A stretch of DNA of 64,000 bases from JBMNMS01 sp050953445 (GCA_050953445.1 JBMNMS010000001.1:434001-498000), one strand, 5' to 3'; counted from the first letter of the stretch, positions 45,144 to 54,735 are shown. The notes: a model not told the origin generated them from the letters alone. Numbers and translations are program-made.

Positions 45144-47258
45144 ATGATCAATGAAAAGCATTTTAAGCCTCTAAACTTCTTAGTTGCACTTCTTTTGGTT
45201 CTGTCACTAACTACATGTAATCTTACATCATTTGCATATGCCAATGATCCCCCCGATGATTTAAACCCGCCTATCCAATCTAATCATATAGATGAGGAAG
45301 GCGAAGAGAATGATGGACAGACCGAAATCAACGGAGCGGATAAGGACGATGTGCCCACCATCTTGGAAAACATCGCCGCTAATTACATTGCCAAGAGCGA
45401 TGAATGGGTCATAATGGATATGGCAGCTTACCAGGCCTACAATCCGGAAACACCCCATGTCACCACGCTGGATGCAAAACAGGCATATATAAATTATGCC
45501 ATTTCCATAGTCAATGATTATACAAAGGCAGGGGAATTCGCTTCCCCCGACGGGGAGTATGCCAAGGCAACAATAGCCTTGCAGTCACTGGGCATAGATC
45601 CTCAAAAATTATATCGGGTAAACAATAACACCCCCTTGAATTGTATTACAAGATTGAAGGAGTCAAATACCGTAAGCATTTTCAACGCTGTCTATGTTCT
45701 GCCGGCGCTAATGCAAGGTGAGTATGATTCCAAATTAAAGGAAGAGTCTTTAATTGAGCTGTTACTGAGACAACAGGATGAAGGAGGTGCCTGGGGCTAT
45801 GAATATGATGGATTCAATCCTGATCTGGATGGAACAGCCATGGCCATTACCGCCCTTTCCCCCTATTATTTATCGGATGATCGAATTGAAGCCGCCATCG
45901 ATAAGGCACTTGACTGGCTCAATACGCAAAAGCAAGATGACGGAACCTATCCGGGCTGGAATGGAGAGGCCAGTGCCAATAGCACAGCCATGGTAATGAT
46001 CGCTTTATGCTCCATGGGCATCACTCCCCACGAAGAACTTGACGGGTTACTTTCGCTGCTAAACGACGATTGGGATGGCTTTACCTCCGGCGGTGTAGTG
46101 GATTCCTATGCTACCGAGCAAGGATTTCGCGGGCTCATAGCCTATTCCCAACTGATGAAGGCCAAGGAGTCCAATCCTGATTCATACTTTAACATATATG
46201 ATTTTAGCTCTAATCCAGTTATCCCCGGCAGAGCCACCGGAGAAGGGTATACTCCAAATCCGCCTTCAACAGGGTCAGATAAAAACATTACTGTAAAATT
46301 CCGCATGGAAGGCCTTGGGGGAAAGGTTTGGATAGGGACTCACAATGTAACCCTTCCGTCAGATGCAAAGGTCTACCATCTCCTGACAAAGGTCTTAGAT
46401 TCAAAAGGTTACGAATATGAAGGTGCCCATAGGGGCTACATAGTGTCCATCACTAATCCCAACGGTGACAGGCTATCGGAATTTTCCCACGGTCCCAATT
46501 CTGGCTGGCTTTACAAGGTAAATGGAGAGCTGCCCTCGGCTGGATTACTCGACCATCCTCTAACCCACGGTGATTTCGTTCTCTGGTATTATACCGGTGA
46601 CTGGAAAAAGGATCCTTCCGCAGGCAATTACGATAGCAACCCCGTTAAGGGTGAAGTTCCCGATGTGGATTTTGGGGACAAAACAGAAAAAATCGCCCTC
46701 ACCAATCTCTTCGATGATATATCAGAAGAAGACTGGTTCTACGATTCGATAGATCTGATTGTTGAAAAAGGCATATTCAAAGGTATATCGGATGGGATCT
46801 TTGCTCCACGAACAGCTATGACCAGAAGCATGTTTGCAGTTGCACTATGGCGTCTGGCGGGGGAACCCCATGATGATGAGAACCGCCAGGGATCATTCTC
46901 GGATGTACCTAATGGTCGATGGGATTATGAAGCGGTGACTTGGGCAAGTGAAAATGGTCTTATGAAGGGGGTAGACAATTCTATTTTCAATCCCACTGGA
47001 TATATTTCCAGGGAACAGGCGGCAACCGTTTTATCCCGTTATATCCGGTTAAACGAATTGCAAAAAGAAACTGTAACCGAGACCTTGATCCCATTTTCCG
47101 ATTTGGACAAAATCAGTCCATGGGCTATGGACGCCGTAAAAAACCTTTCCGCACAAGGTCTCATCAACGGAAAGGGAGAAAATCGTTTTGCCCCTCAGGA
47201 TATTGCCATTAGAGCAGAAATTGCCGCGCTGTTTCAACGCATCATGACCTTATTATAA
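45144..47258 (+). CDS. B12-regulated surface protein: transcobalamin-like (toroid + DUF4430) with SLH anchor
   Basis: The 704-aa secreted protein has a signal peptide (residues 1-31, cut near FAYA-ND), an acidic linker, an alpha/alpha-toroid of the prenyltransferase-like type (about 108-342) with QW-like repeats QQDEGGAWGYEYDG and QDDGTYPGWNGEA, a DUF4430 domain (about 378-487; GWLYKVNGELPS, GDFVLWYYTGDW) and three SLH repeats (about 520-704) for cell-wall attachment. Toroid plus DUF4430 is the domain pair of human intrinsic factor and transcobalamin, which hold B12 between them. A cobalamin riboswitch precedes it, so a corrinoid-binding surface receptor is a strong inference. The ATG at 45144 follows AAAGGA. 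No transporter gene is attached. Confidence 0.87.
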   Translation: MINEKHFKPLNFLVALLLVLSLTTCNLTSFAYANDPPDDLNPPIQSNHIDEEGEENDGQTEINGADKDDVPTILENIAANYIAKSDEWVIMDMAAYQAYNPETPHVTTLDAKQAYINYAISIVNDYTKAGEFASPDGEYAKATIALQSLGIDPQKLYRVNNNTPLNCITRLKESNTVSIFNAVYVLPALMQGEYDSKLKEESLIELLLRQQDEGGAWGYEYDGFNPDLDGTAMAITALSPYYLSDDRIEAAIDKALDWLNTQKQDDGTYPGWNGEASANSTAMVMIALCSMGITPHEELDGLLSLLNDDWDGFTSGGVVDSYATEQGFRGLIAYSQLMKAKESNPDSYFNIYDFSSNPVIPGRATGEGYTPNPPSTGSDKNITVKFRMEGLGGKVWIGTHNVTLPSDAKVYHLLTKVLDSKGYEYEGAHRGYIVSITNPNGDRLSEFSHGPNSGWLYKVNGELPSAGLLDHPLTHGDFVLWYYTGDWKKDPSAGNYDSNPVKGEVPDVDFGDKTEKIALTNLFDDISEEDWFYDSIDLIVEKGIFKGISDGIFAPRTAMTRSMFAVALWRLAGEPHDDENRQGSFSDVPNGRWDYEAVTWASENGLMKGVDNSIFNPTGYISREQAATVLSRYIRLNELQKETVTETLIPFSDLDKISPWAMDAVKNLSAQGLINGKGENRFAPQDIAIRAEIAALFQRIMTLL

Positions 47259-47263
47259 AAATT

Positions 47264-47302
47264 AAGTAGGAGGTAGGTGAAATAATCACCTACCTCCTAC
47301 TT
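47264..47302. terminator. Perfect 17-bp hairpin between convergent genes
   Basis: AAGTAGGAGGTAGGTGA (47264-47280) and its exact inverted copy (47286-47302) are separated by 5 nt. It probably ends both convergent transcripts, but it lacks a U-run on either strand. Confidence 0.65.
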
Positions 47303-47312
47303 GCACCGCTCT

Positions 47313-48344
47313 TTATCCTTCGCCATCCTGTGAATCCGTACCTTCATCCTCCTTCTGGCTTCCTTCTTCCTGACCTTCACCATCATCGCTATCCTGGACA
47401 TCATCTTTTTTCTCTATGATTTCAACCTTGTATTTATCCCTTAATTCCATCAACTTAGAAGAGTAGACCTCCCCTAAGATAATATTCTCTATCTCCGACC
47501 TTACACTGTCAAAGGTTTTCACATCTCCGGATTTTAATTTATCGTTTACACGGATAATATGATATCCAAACTGGGTTTTTACTATACCGCTAGTCTCCCC
47601 CGGTGCAAGTTTCACCGCAGCATCTTCAAAATCTGAATCCCATCCATTGCTGCCTATCTCATAAAATCCTAATTTACCTCCGGTAGTTTTTGTTCCATCA
47701 GTTCCATATTCTGCCGCCAAACTTTCAAAACTCTCCCCGGATTTCAGCTTGTCCAATACCTCCCCTGCTGTATCCTCATCTGCTACCAGAATATGACTGG
47801 CATCTAATAATTCAGTATCCTCTGCAACTAAATATTCTTCCTTATTGTTTTCATAATACTCTTTTGCTTTAACCTCCATATCTTCAATGCCATCCCTCAA
47901 AGTCTCAATGAAAGTGTTTCTCAACATAATACCTTTAAAGAAATCTTTTAAATCAACCTCGCTGATCTTGTATTTTTTCATGAAAGCCTCATTGTTTTCT
48001 TCAGCCTTGATGCTGGTCAGGAACTCATCATACCCTTCTTCCCAGTCTTCGGGCAACGAATCGATCTTCTCTTCTTTTAAATAAAGCTCCATGGTTTTTG
48101 CATTTATCAGTTCCGAAAGCAGCTCGCCTTTTACATAATCCAAGTATCCCTCCATGCTTTCAAATTCTTCGGGATCCATATTATACAGCATACATTCGAT
48201 ATTCAGATATTTTGTAACATCCGATTCCCTTATTTCCTTACCCTTCACCTTGGCTAAAACTTCATCCGATGATCCCCCACATGCTCCAAGGCTTAAAATC
48301 ATAATGACCGCTGCTACCACAGCAACCGCTCTTTTCAATTTCAT
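47313..48344 (-). CDS. prsA: PrsA-like peptidyl-prolyl isomerase lipoprotein
   Basis: The 343-aa extracytoplasmic foldase has a lipoprotein signal with lipobox LGACGG (Cys22), a SurA-like N-terminal chaperone part and a parvulin domain (about 195-285) with ASHILVADEDTAGEVLDKLK, FESLAAEYGTDG, GGKLGFYEIG and FGYHIIRV. An acidic low-complexity tail ends the protein (EGQEEGSQKEDEG). It is expected to fold exported proteins on the outer face of the membrane. It lies next to mfd, as in several Clostridia. Confidence 0.94.
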   Translation of the reverse strand: MKLKRAVAVVAAVIMILSLGACGGSSDEVLAKVKGKEIRESDVTKYLNIECMLYNMDPEEFESMEGYLDYVKGELLSELINAKTMELYLKEEKIDSLPEDWEEGYDEFLTSIKAEENNEAFMKKYKISEVDLKDFFKGIMLRNTFIETLRDGIEDMEVKAKEYYENNKEEYLVAEDTELLDASHILVADEDTAGEVLDKLKSGESFESLAAEYGTDGTKTTGGKLGFYEIGSNGWDSDFEDAAVKLAPGETSGIVKTQFGYHIIRVNDKLKSGDVKTFDSVRSEIENIILGEVYSSKLMELRDKYKVEIIEKKDDVQDSDDGEGQEEGSQKEDEGTDSQDGEG

Positions 48345-48396
48345 ATATATCCCCTTCCATTTTCTCCTACATAATTAACAATGCTGCCATTATATC

Positions 48397-51300
48397 TCAT
48401 TCCACAATCCTTGTCAAAAGACCAAGGGTCTCTTTCATCAGATTTTCACCTTTCACCATCAATTTCATCATAGGCTGTACCCCACCATGTATTAGGAGAT
48501 TCATACCGTAAACTTCAGATAGTTTGGCAAACTTCTGCGGTTTAATGCTATTCTGACTACTTAGAGTAAAGACAATCTTCTTTTGCTCCAAATGGATCCG
48601 TGATACCCTCGCTTTTTCCGCCATGGATTTTATCAACCCAATCTCTATTAGATTCAGCGCTTCCATAGGGATTTCACCAAAGCGATCCAAAAGTTCATCA
48701 ATTATTTCCTCCTTATGATCATTATTGTTTATTGCAGCTATCTGCTTATATATATGGAGTTTTGTCAATTCATCCGAAATATAAGTTTCTGGGATATATG
48801 CTTCTACCGGAAGCTCAATCAAAGCTTCCTCTTTTGCCTGCCCTTCACCCTTATCTCCTCCCAATTCCCTTACAGCATCCTCCATAAGCTTACAATATAG
48901 TTCATACCCTATCATGAGCATATGACCGTGCTGCTCTGTGCCAAGAAGGTTGCCTGCACCACGTATTTCCAGGTCCCTCATGGCAATCCGAAATCCGGAT
49001 CCAAATTCGGTAAATTCCTTGATGGCACGCAGACGTTTTTCTGCAGCTTCCGACAATATCTTATCCTTTTGATACATTAAATACGCATACGACATTTTAT
49101 CTGAACGTCCCACCCTTCCCCTGAGCTGGTAGAGTTGCGACAAGCCAAAATGATCGGCATCTAAAATGATTATGGTATTTACGTTAGGAATATCTATTCC
49201 TGATTCTATTATGGTAGTAGCCACCAATACCTGATAGCGGCCATCTACAAAATCCATCATTATATTTTCCAATTGTCCTTCATTCATCTGCCCATGTGCA
49301 GTGGCTATGGACACCTGGGGTAATAACTCCTTAATTTGGGATGCCACCTTATTGATACCTTTAACGCGATTAAAAACTATATATACCTGGCCACCCCTAT
49401 TTATCTCCCTCTCTACCCCATCCCTTATCAGCGAAAAGTCTTGCTCCATTACATAAGTCTGAATAGGATAACGTTCCCCCGGCGGCTCTTCTATAACGCT
49501 TATATCCCTTATGCCCATAAGTGACATATGAAGGGTTCGGGGAATGGGTGTTGCAGAAAGGGTTAATATATCGACATTACGTCTAAGCCTTTTTATTGCA
49601 TCCTTATGCTGAACCCCAAATCTTTGTTCCTCATCGATCACCAAAAGTCCTAAATCTGCAAAGGACACGTCCTTTGACAACATTCTATGGGTGCCGACAA
49701 CTATATCAACAGTTCCTTTTTTTAATTTTTGTATGGTGGTTTCCTGTTGTTTTTCACTTCTAAATCTTGAAAGCATATCAACGGTAAATGGAAACTTGTC
49801 AAAGCGCTCCTTAAAGTTATAGTAGTGTTGATTAGCAAGTATGGTGGTAGGCACTAAAATTGCGGCCTGCTTACCCTCCGCAGCACACTTGAAAATCGCC
49901 CTGGCAGCCACCTCCGTCTTTCCATAGCCCACATCTCCACAAAGTAGCCTATCCATCGGCACAGGCTTTTCCATGTCACCTTTTATTTCCGCTACACACC
50001 TAAGCTGATCCCCCGTCTCCTCATAGGGGAACAAATCTTCAAACTCACCTTGCCAGAGAGTGTCTTCCCCAAAAGCATGGCCTTTTTCCAGCTGACGAGC
50101 AGCAGAAAGGGCAAGAAAATCCTTTGCCATATCCTTAATGGCCGCCTTGGCCTTTAACTTTGTTTTTTTCCATTCCCCCCCTGAAAGCTTATTTATTTTC
50201 GGCGTAACACCTTCTCCTCCCACGTACTTCTGCACCAAATCCATCTGTCCTATGGGTATATATAAAAAGTCTTCTCCTGCATATTTTATCTTTAAATAGT
50301 CGTTTTTTATGCCCTGTATTTCCAGTTGTTCAACGCCCAGGAATTTACCTATACCATGATTTTCATGTACCACATAATCGCCCTTTGATATATCCGTAAA
50401 AGCCTTGATGGTTCCACCTTTTCGTCTTCCAGAAGCTCTATGGCTATGTTTTGCCAACGGGAAAATATCCCCCTCTGAAAATATGACTATTTTCTCATGG
50501 GGGAATTCCACGCCTAAAGACAATTGACCGATCTGTACAATTAAGCCTTCCAACTTTTCAACTTCCAGAAAACCCTTTATGTTGGAGGCTCTTTCTTCCG
50601 TTGAACATACAATTCTAATCTCAAACCCAGCCTTTTGATATCTTCTTAGCTCTGAAGCAAAAAAATCCATCCTGCCCCCACAGGTGGCCGGATGTCCTGC
50701 CAATACCGAAATGCTCCGATCGGGAATTGGCACCCCCTTAATTTTTTTAGAAAAGGAAGTGAAAACGAATATATTATTCCTATCATATATTTGTTTAAAA
50801 TCTTCGGTGCCGGAAAAACTGTAATAATCATCCCCTATCATCTTCCCTTTATCCAGCAGCAACTGGAAATCATCTATTTGCTCCTTCTCCCTAACCTGCA
50901 GGTAATCAAACGCTCTTTCCGGATCATCAATTATTATCCCTCCCTGAGGCAGCAAATAATCCCAGAGATAAGTATTTTCATCATAGAAATAATGAATAAA
51001 ATTCTCCATGTACTGGCGGTTTATACCGTTATTAATCCATTCTATCACTATTTCTTTTTGTTCGATAAGATTCTCCCTTTTCTCACCTGCGTTTTTTTCT
51101 ATATGATAATCATACCTATCTCTTATCTTAACCCCGGCCCTTTCAAATAAGCCTTCTGTTTCAACCATATGTGTGGCCGGCCATATTTCCACTTCAACCA
51201 CATTTGCTATCGACCTTTGATTTGCAACATCAAATGTTCGTATGGAATCTATCTCCATATCGAAAAGTTCAATGCGACAGGGAAAGTCTTCATGGGTTGG

Positions 51301-51837
51301 AAAGATATCTACTATACCTCCCCTTATACAATACTGTCCTTTAGCTTCCACTGAATCCACACGATCATAACCCATGTGATTTAGCTTTTTTATCAATTCT
51401 TCCCTTTTTACTTCCTCCCCCAGGACAAGGTTAATATGTTGATCCTTAAAGACCATCAAAGGGGAAATCTTCTTAATCGCTCCGGACACTGGAGTTACGA
51501 CTATGCATTCCCTCCCCTGCGCCAAAGCCGTCATAGCAGCCATCCTATCCTCTAAATCATGATGGCTTTTTGCATCATATCTGAGAAAGGATCTGTCTTC
51601 CTCCGGAATGAGAAACACCTTTTTGTCAGAAAAAAAATACAGATCCTCCGCAAGCCTTTTAGCCCTCAAATAATTAGGGGTTATTATAAGTAACTGCCCT
51701 CCTCGCTCTTCTGCAATGATGGCAGCGATGGAGGAAGCTCTGCTTTCGGAGATACCTGTTATATTGATGACACGATCGACGCTTTTTGCGGCATTGCGGA
51801 CCGCCCTAAAGCGCCCCTCCTGTCCCCATTCATTCAT
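48397..51837 (-). CDS. mfd: Transcription-repair coupling factor
   Basis: The 1146-aa translocase removes stalled RNA polymerase at lesions and recruits UvrA. Domains: UvrB-like N-terminus, RNA polymerase interacting domain (KGDYVVHENHGIGKFLGVEQ, about 490-510), RecG-like motor with GDVGYGKTEVAARA, VGTHRMLSKDV, DEEQRFGVQHK, SATPIPRTLHMSLMG and the translocation motif region, and a C-terminal TRCF domain (about 990-1100). Its start overlaps the pth stop by 8 bp. Confidence 0.98.
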   Translation of the reverse strand: MNEWGQEGRFRAVRNAAKSVDRVINITGISESRASSIAAIIAEERGGQLLIITPNYLRAKRLAEDLYFFSDKKVFLIPEEDRSFLRYDAKSHHDLEDRMAAMTALAQGRECIVVTPVSGAIKKISPLMVFKDQHINLVLGEEVKREELIKKLNHMGYDRVDSVEAKGQYCIRGGIVDIFPTHEDFPCRIELFDMEIDSIRTFDVANQRSIANVVEVEIWPATHMVETEGLFERAGVKIRDRYDYHIEKNAGEKRENLIEQKEIVIEWINNGINRQYMENFIHYFYDENTYLWDYLLPQGGIIIDDPERAFDYLQVREKEQIDDFQLLLDKGKMIGDDYYSFSGTEDFKQIYDRNNIFVFTSFSKKIKGVPIPDRSISVLAGHPATCGGRMDFFASELRRYQKAGFEIRIVCSTEERASNIKGFLEVEKLEGLIVQIGQLSLGVEFPHEKIVIFSEGDIFPLAKHSHRASGRRKGGTIKAFTDISKGDYVVHENHGIGKFLGVEQLEIQGIKNDYLKIKYAGEDFLYIPIGQMDLVQKYVGGEGVTPKINKLSGGEWKKTKLKAKAAIKDMAKDFLALSAARQLEKGHAFGEDTLWQGEFEDLFPYEETGDQLRCVAEIKGDMEKPVPMDRLLCGDVGYGKTEVAARAIFKCAAEGKQAAILVPTTILANQHYYNFKERFDKFPFTVDMLSRFRSEKQQETTIQKLKKGTVDIVVGTHRMLSKDVSFADLGLLVIDEEQRFGVQHKDAIKRLRRNVDILTLSATPIPRTLHMSLMGIRDISVIEEPPGERYPIQTYVMEQDFSLIRDGVEREINRGGQVYIVFNRVKGINKVASQIKELLPQVSIATAHGQMNEGQLENIMMDFVDGRYQVLVATTIIESGIDIPNVNTIIILDADHFGLSQLYQLRGRVGRSDKMSYAYLMYQKDKILSEAAEKRLRAIKEFTEFGSGFRIAMRDLEIRGAGNLLGTEQHGHMLMIGYELYCKLMEDAVRELGGDKGEGQAKEEALIELPVEAYIPETYISDELTKLHIYKQIAAINNNDHKEEIIDELLDRFGEIPMEALNLIEIGLIKSMAEKARVSRIHLEQKKIVFTLSSQNSIKPQKFAKLSEVYGMNLLIHGGVQPMMKLMVKGENLMKETLGLLTRIVE

Positions 51838-52423
51838 TTTTCTTCAAACCATCCTCCTTTCCCGATTTTATATTATATTCATTCATGGCCTTATCTATTC
51901 CCTGTCCTAAAATGCAATCTACGGACTCCACCGCCCGCAGGACAGCATCCTCTATTACATTTTTTTCCCCCTTTGAAAATCCCCCCAACACGTAACCGGC
52001 CAGACTCATTTTTCGCTCTCCACCGATTCCAATCCTTATCCTTGGAAAATTGTCAAATTCAAGATTGTAAATTATGGACCTCATGCCATTATGTGTTCCG
52101 GCACTTCCTCCTTTACGTATCCTGATACGCCCAATTTCTATATCCACATCGTCATAAATTACTATCAACTGTTCAGGTTTTATCTTGTAGTATTCCACCA
52201 CTTCCCTCACTGATTCTCCGGAAAGATTCATAAAAGTCTGAGGTTTTACAAGCAAAACCTTTTGGCCGGAGATAATCCCCTCCCCGACCAATGCCTTAAA
52301 CTTGATTTTATTTATCTTAATGCCATGCTTTTCTGCCAGAATATCCACGGTTATAAAGCCTACATTATGTTTTGTGCCGGCATATCTTCTCCCTGGATTT
52401 CCAAGACCTACAATAATATACAT
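51830..52423 (-). CDS. pth: Peptidyl-tRNA hydrolase
   Basis: The 197-aa enzyme frees peptides from dropped-off peptidyl-tRNA. It has GLGNPGRRYAGTKHNVGF (catalytic His near residue 20), PQTFMNLSGESV, VIYDDVDIEIGRIRIRKGGS and GTHNGMRSI. It is the Bacillus spoVC orthologue and is located between prs and mfd as in Bacillus, but the ctc (L25) gene usually in between is missing. Confidence 0.98.
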   Translation of the reverse strand: MYIIVGLGNPGRRYAGTKHNVGFITVDILAEKHGIKINKIKFKALVGEGIISGQKVLLVKPQTFMNLSGESVREVVEYYKIKPEQLIVIYDDVDIEIGRIRIRKGGSAGTHNGMRSIIYNLEFDNFPRIRIGIGGERKMSLAGYVLGGFSKGEKNVIEDAVLRAVESVDCILGQGIDKAMNEYNIKSGKEDGLKKNE

Positions 52424-52425
52424 AT

Positions 52426-53376
52426 CTAATCAAATAGCCTACTGATGGAATCATTTGTAAAAATACGAATCATAGCCTCTGCAAACAGCGGAGCAACTGA
52501 AAGAATCTTCAACTTGTCGCTTTTCTTTTCTTCCGGTATAGGAATGGTGTTTAGCAGCACAAGTTCCTTGATAGCCGAGTTTTCAATCCTTTCAATAGCC
52601 GGCCCCGAAAGCACCGGATGGGTTGCACATGCGTAGACATTTTGCGCCCCCAAGTCCATTAACGCATTTGCCGCACCACTTATAGTTCCAGCCGTATCTA
52701 TCATGTCGTCTACCAGAATTACATTCTTTCCCTCAATATCCCCTATTATGTTCATAACCTCGCTAACATTTGCCTTAGGCCTTCTCTTGTCAACTATGGC
52801 TATGGGAGCATCGAAAGGCTGAGCCATATTCCTTGCTCTTACTACGCTACCATGATCAGGAGAAACGATAACCATATCGTCCAGACGCATCTCTTTAAAA
52901 TACTTTACAAGTATGGGGATACCTAAAAGATGATCAACAGGAATGTTGAAGTATCCTTGAATTTGAGAAGCATGAAGATCCATGGTAACCACACGATCAG
53001 CCCCTGCCGCACTCAAAAGATCAGCTATCAATTTGGCCGTAATGGGATCTCTGGCTTTTGCCTTCCGATCCTGTCTGGCGTATCCGTAATAGGGTATAAC
53101 AGCATTTATTCGGCCGGCAGAAGCCCTCTTCATAGCATCTATCATTATAAGCATTTCCATAAGCGTATCGTTCACCGGGCTACATGTGGATTGCACTATA
53201 TAGGTATCAATGCCCCGCACCGTCTCCCATAGACTGACTGAGATTTCCCCATCGCTGAATTTGCTCACGCTGGCCTTTCCCAATGGTTTCCCCATAATTG
53301 AGGCGATTTCCTCTGCCAACTCTATGTTGGAATTGCCTGTGAATACTTTAAAATCTGTGAATACACCGTTTTTCAT
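52426..53376 (-). CDS. prs: Ribose-phosphate pyrophosphokinase
   Basis: The 316-aa enzyme makes PRPP from ribose 5-phosphate and ATP. It has FSDGEISVSLWETVRG, GYARQDRKAKARDPITAK, VVTMDLHASQIQGYF and the PRPP loop ILVDDMIDTAGTI. It is the second gene after the GlmU-like gene, in the conserved glmU-prs order. Confidence 0.98.
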   Translation of the reverse strand: MKNGVFTDFKVFTGNSNIELAEEIASIMGKPLGKASVSKFSDGEISVSLWETVRGIDTYIVQSTCSPVNDTLMEMLIMIDAMKRASAGRINAVIPYYGYARQDRKAKARDPITAKLIADLLSAAGADRVVTMDLHASQIQGYFNIPVDHLLGIPILVKYFKEMRLDDMVIVSPDHGSVVRARNMAQPFDAPIAIVDKRRPKANVSEVMNIIGDIEGKNVILVDDMIDTAGTISGAANALMDLGAQNVYACATHPVLSGPAIERIENSAIKELVLLNTIPIPEEKKSDKLKILSVAPLFAEAMIRIFTNDSISRLFD

Positions 53377-53412
53377 AGCTTCCTCCTATTGGCTTCTCCC
53401 GGCACACCTGCT

Positions 53413-54132
53413 TCATCTGTTTTTCATTAATCGTCGCCTGGCCACCCAACCTTCAATATTGGACGTTCTAATTCTCCCTACACATAAAGCCCCTTCCGGC
53501 ACATCCTTTGTAATGGTAGTGCCTGCGGCAACATAAGCACCATCTCCCACCTTTACAGGAGCAATCAGATTTACATTGCACCCAACGAAAGCCTGGTCGC
53601 CAACCGTGGATCTAGCCTTTTCAAAGCCATCGTAGTTTACAAAAACCACCCCACATCCAAGATTGACATTGCCTCCCACATCAGCATCCCCTATATAGGC
53701 GAGATGAGGAGCCTTTGAACCATCCCCGATATTGGAGTTTTTGATTTCGACAAAATCACCTATTCTAACATCCTGCCCTATATTACAGTTGGGACGCAAA
53801 TACGCAAAAGGTCCCACCTTCGTCCTTTTGCCCACCTTACTTTCAATAATTATGGAGTATTGAATATCCGCATCATTATCTATCCTGCTGCTGACAATCC
53901 TGCTATTGTTGCCAATTATACATCCACAGCCTATTATGGTGTTTCCCTCAATTCTGACGTTACTGCCAATTACCGTACCATCACCTATCGTTACAGATTC
54001 ATCTATATATGCGGTTCTCCAATCAAGAAAAGAAACGCCGGCCTGTATGTGTTTTAAATTTATACGAAGCCTGGCTTTCTCTTTTTCTCTTTCCATTTTA
54101 ATTATCTTCTTTAAATCCCGATCGATAATCAT
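53413..54132 (-). CDS. GlmU-like acetyltransferase lacking the uridylyltransferase domain
   Basis: The 239-aa protein corresponds to the C-terminal half of GlmU: a linker helix and then hexapeptide repeats of the left-handed beta-helix (SVTIGDGTVIGSNVRIEGN, NIGDGSKAPHLAYIGDADVG, GCGVVFVNYDG, GAYVAAGTTITKDVPEGAL). Active-site elements for glucosamine-1-phosphate N-acetyltransfer (RPNCNIG, NSNIGDGSKAPHLAYIGD) are present. The N-terminal uridylyltransferase domain (about 230 aa, GXGTRM motif) is absent, and the 190 bp upstream hold no trace of it. The start at 54132 has AGGGAAAG; the promoter -10 overlaps the longer frame. Location before prs equals that of glmU. Confidence 0.88.
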   Translation of the reverse strand: MIIDRDLKKIIKMEREKEKARLRINLKHIQAGVSFLDWRTAYIDESVTIGDGTVIGSNVRIEGNTIIGCGCIIGNNSRIVSSRIDNDADIQYSIIIESKVGKRTKVGPFAYLRPNCNIGQDVRIGDFVEIKNSNIGDGSKAPHLAYIGDADVGGNVNLGCGVVFVNYDGFEKARSTVGDQAFVGCNVNLIAPVKVGDGAYVAAGTTITKDVPEGALCVGRIRTSNIEGWVARRRLMKNR

Positions 54133-54170
54133 CACTTTCCCTGCCTTATCTAGGTTTTTCTTACATGCAC

Positions 54171-54199
54171 AGTATAGCACTTAAGCCTTTTATGAGCAA
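54171..54199 (-). promoter_or_regulatory. Promoter of the GlmU-like gene
   Basis: On the minus strand: -35 TTGCTC (54199-54194), 17-bp spacer, -10 TATACT (54176-54171). Transcription would start near 54164, within the longer reading frame. Confidence 0.7.
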
Positions 54200-54280
54200 G
54201 GCAAAGAAACTGCCAAAAGCAATGGGAAAATAATAATACGCATCACCTTTTACACAGGTCTTCTTTTAGGCATAACAAGA

Positions 54281-54303
54281 ACCCGAAGGTTTGTCTTCGG
54301 GTC
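54281..54303 (-). terminator. Hairpin after spoVG
   Basis: ACCCGAAG and CTTCGGGT form an 8-bp stem with a 6-nt loop, followed on the minus strand by TTCTTGTT. Confidence 0.6.
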
Positions 54304-54318
54304 ACAAATAAAACCATC

Positions 54319-54624
54319 CTATGCCAGGTTTAAGCTTTCTGAAGATGATGGCTCGTCTTCCGCCTTATCCTCTAAAGCCCTTTCATATTCTTCAAAAATC
54401 GCATCCTTAATTCGATTCCTCGTTTCAGATGTTAACGGATGTGCAATGTCCCTAAAATCTCCCTCTCCCATTTTTCTGCTGGGCATCGCAATAAACAATC
54501 CGTTCTGTCCCTCGATTACCTTTATGTCGTGGACTACGAATTCTTCGTCAAATGTTACCGATACTACGGCCTTCATCTTACCTTCATCGTTCACCTTACG
54601 AATTCTTACATCTGTTATTCGCAT
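54319..54624 (-). CDS. spoVG: SpoVG (septation/RNA-binding regulator)
   Basis: The 101-aa protein has the conserved MRITDVRIRKVNDEGKMKAV, KVIEGQNGLFIAMPSRK and FRDIAHPLTSETRNRI. SpoVG proteins bind nucleic acid and affect septation and sporulation. The ATG at 54624 starts the conserved domain and has AAGGTGG 11 nt upstream. It lies between purR and the glmU-prs set, as in Bacillus. Confidence 0.97.
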   Translation of the reverse strand: MRITDVRIRKVNDEGKMKAVVSVTFDEEFVVHDIKVIEGQNGLFIAMPSRKMGEGDFRDIAHPLTSETRNRIKDAIFEEYERALEDKAEDEPSSSESLNLA

Positions 54625-54735
54625 TGAATAACGCACCACCTTCCCAGAAATACATTTAATTATAATAGCAAAACTACCACGTCAAAGACTGAACATTTAG
54701 ATTATACAGTAAATATCAATATTATACAAGGTCGT

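Noticed and set aside
45144..45240. Lipoprotein signal in the B12-regulated protein (cysteine near residue 27)
   Set aside because: The residue before the cysteine is threonine, not Gly/Ala/Ser, and a normal signal peptidase site follows at AYA; the protein already has SLH anchors.
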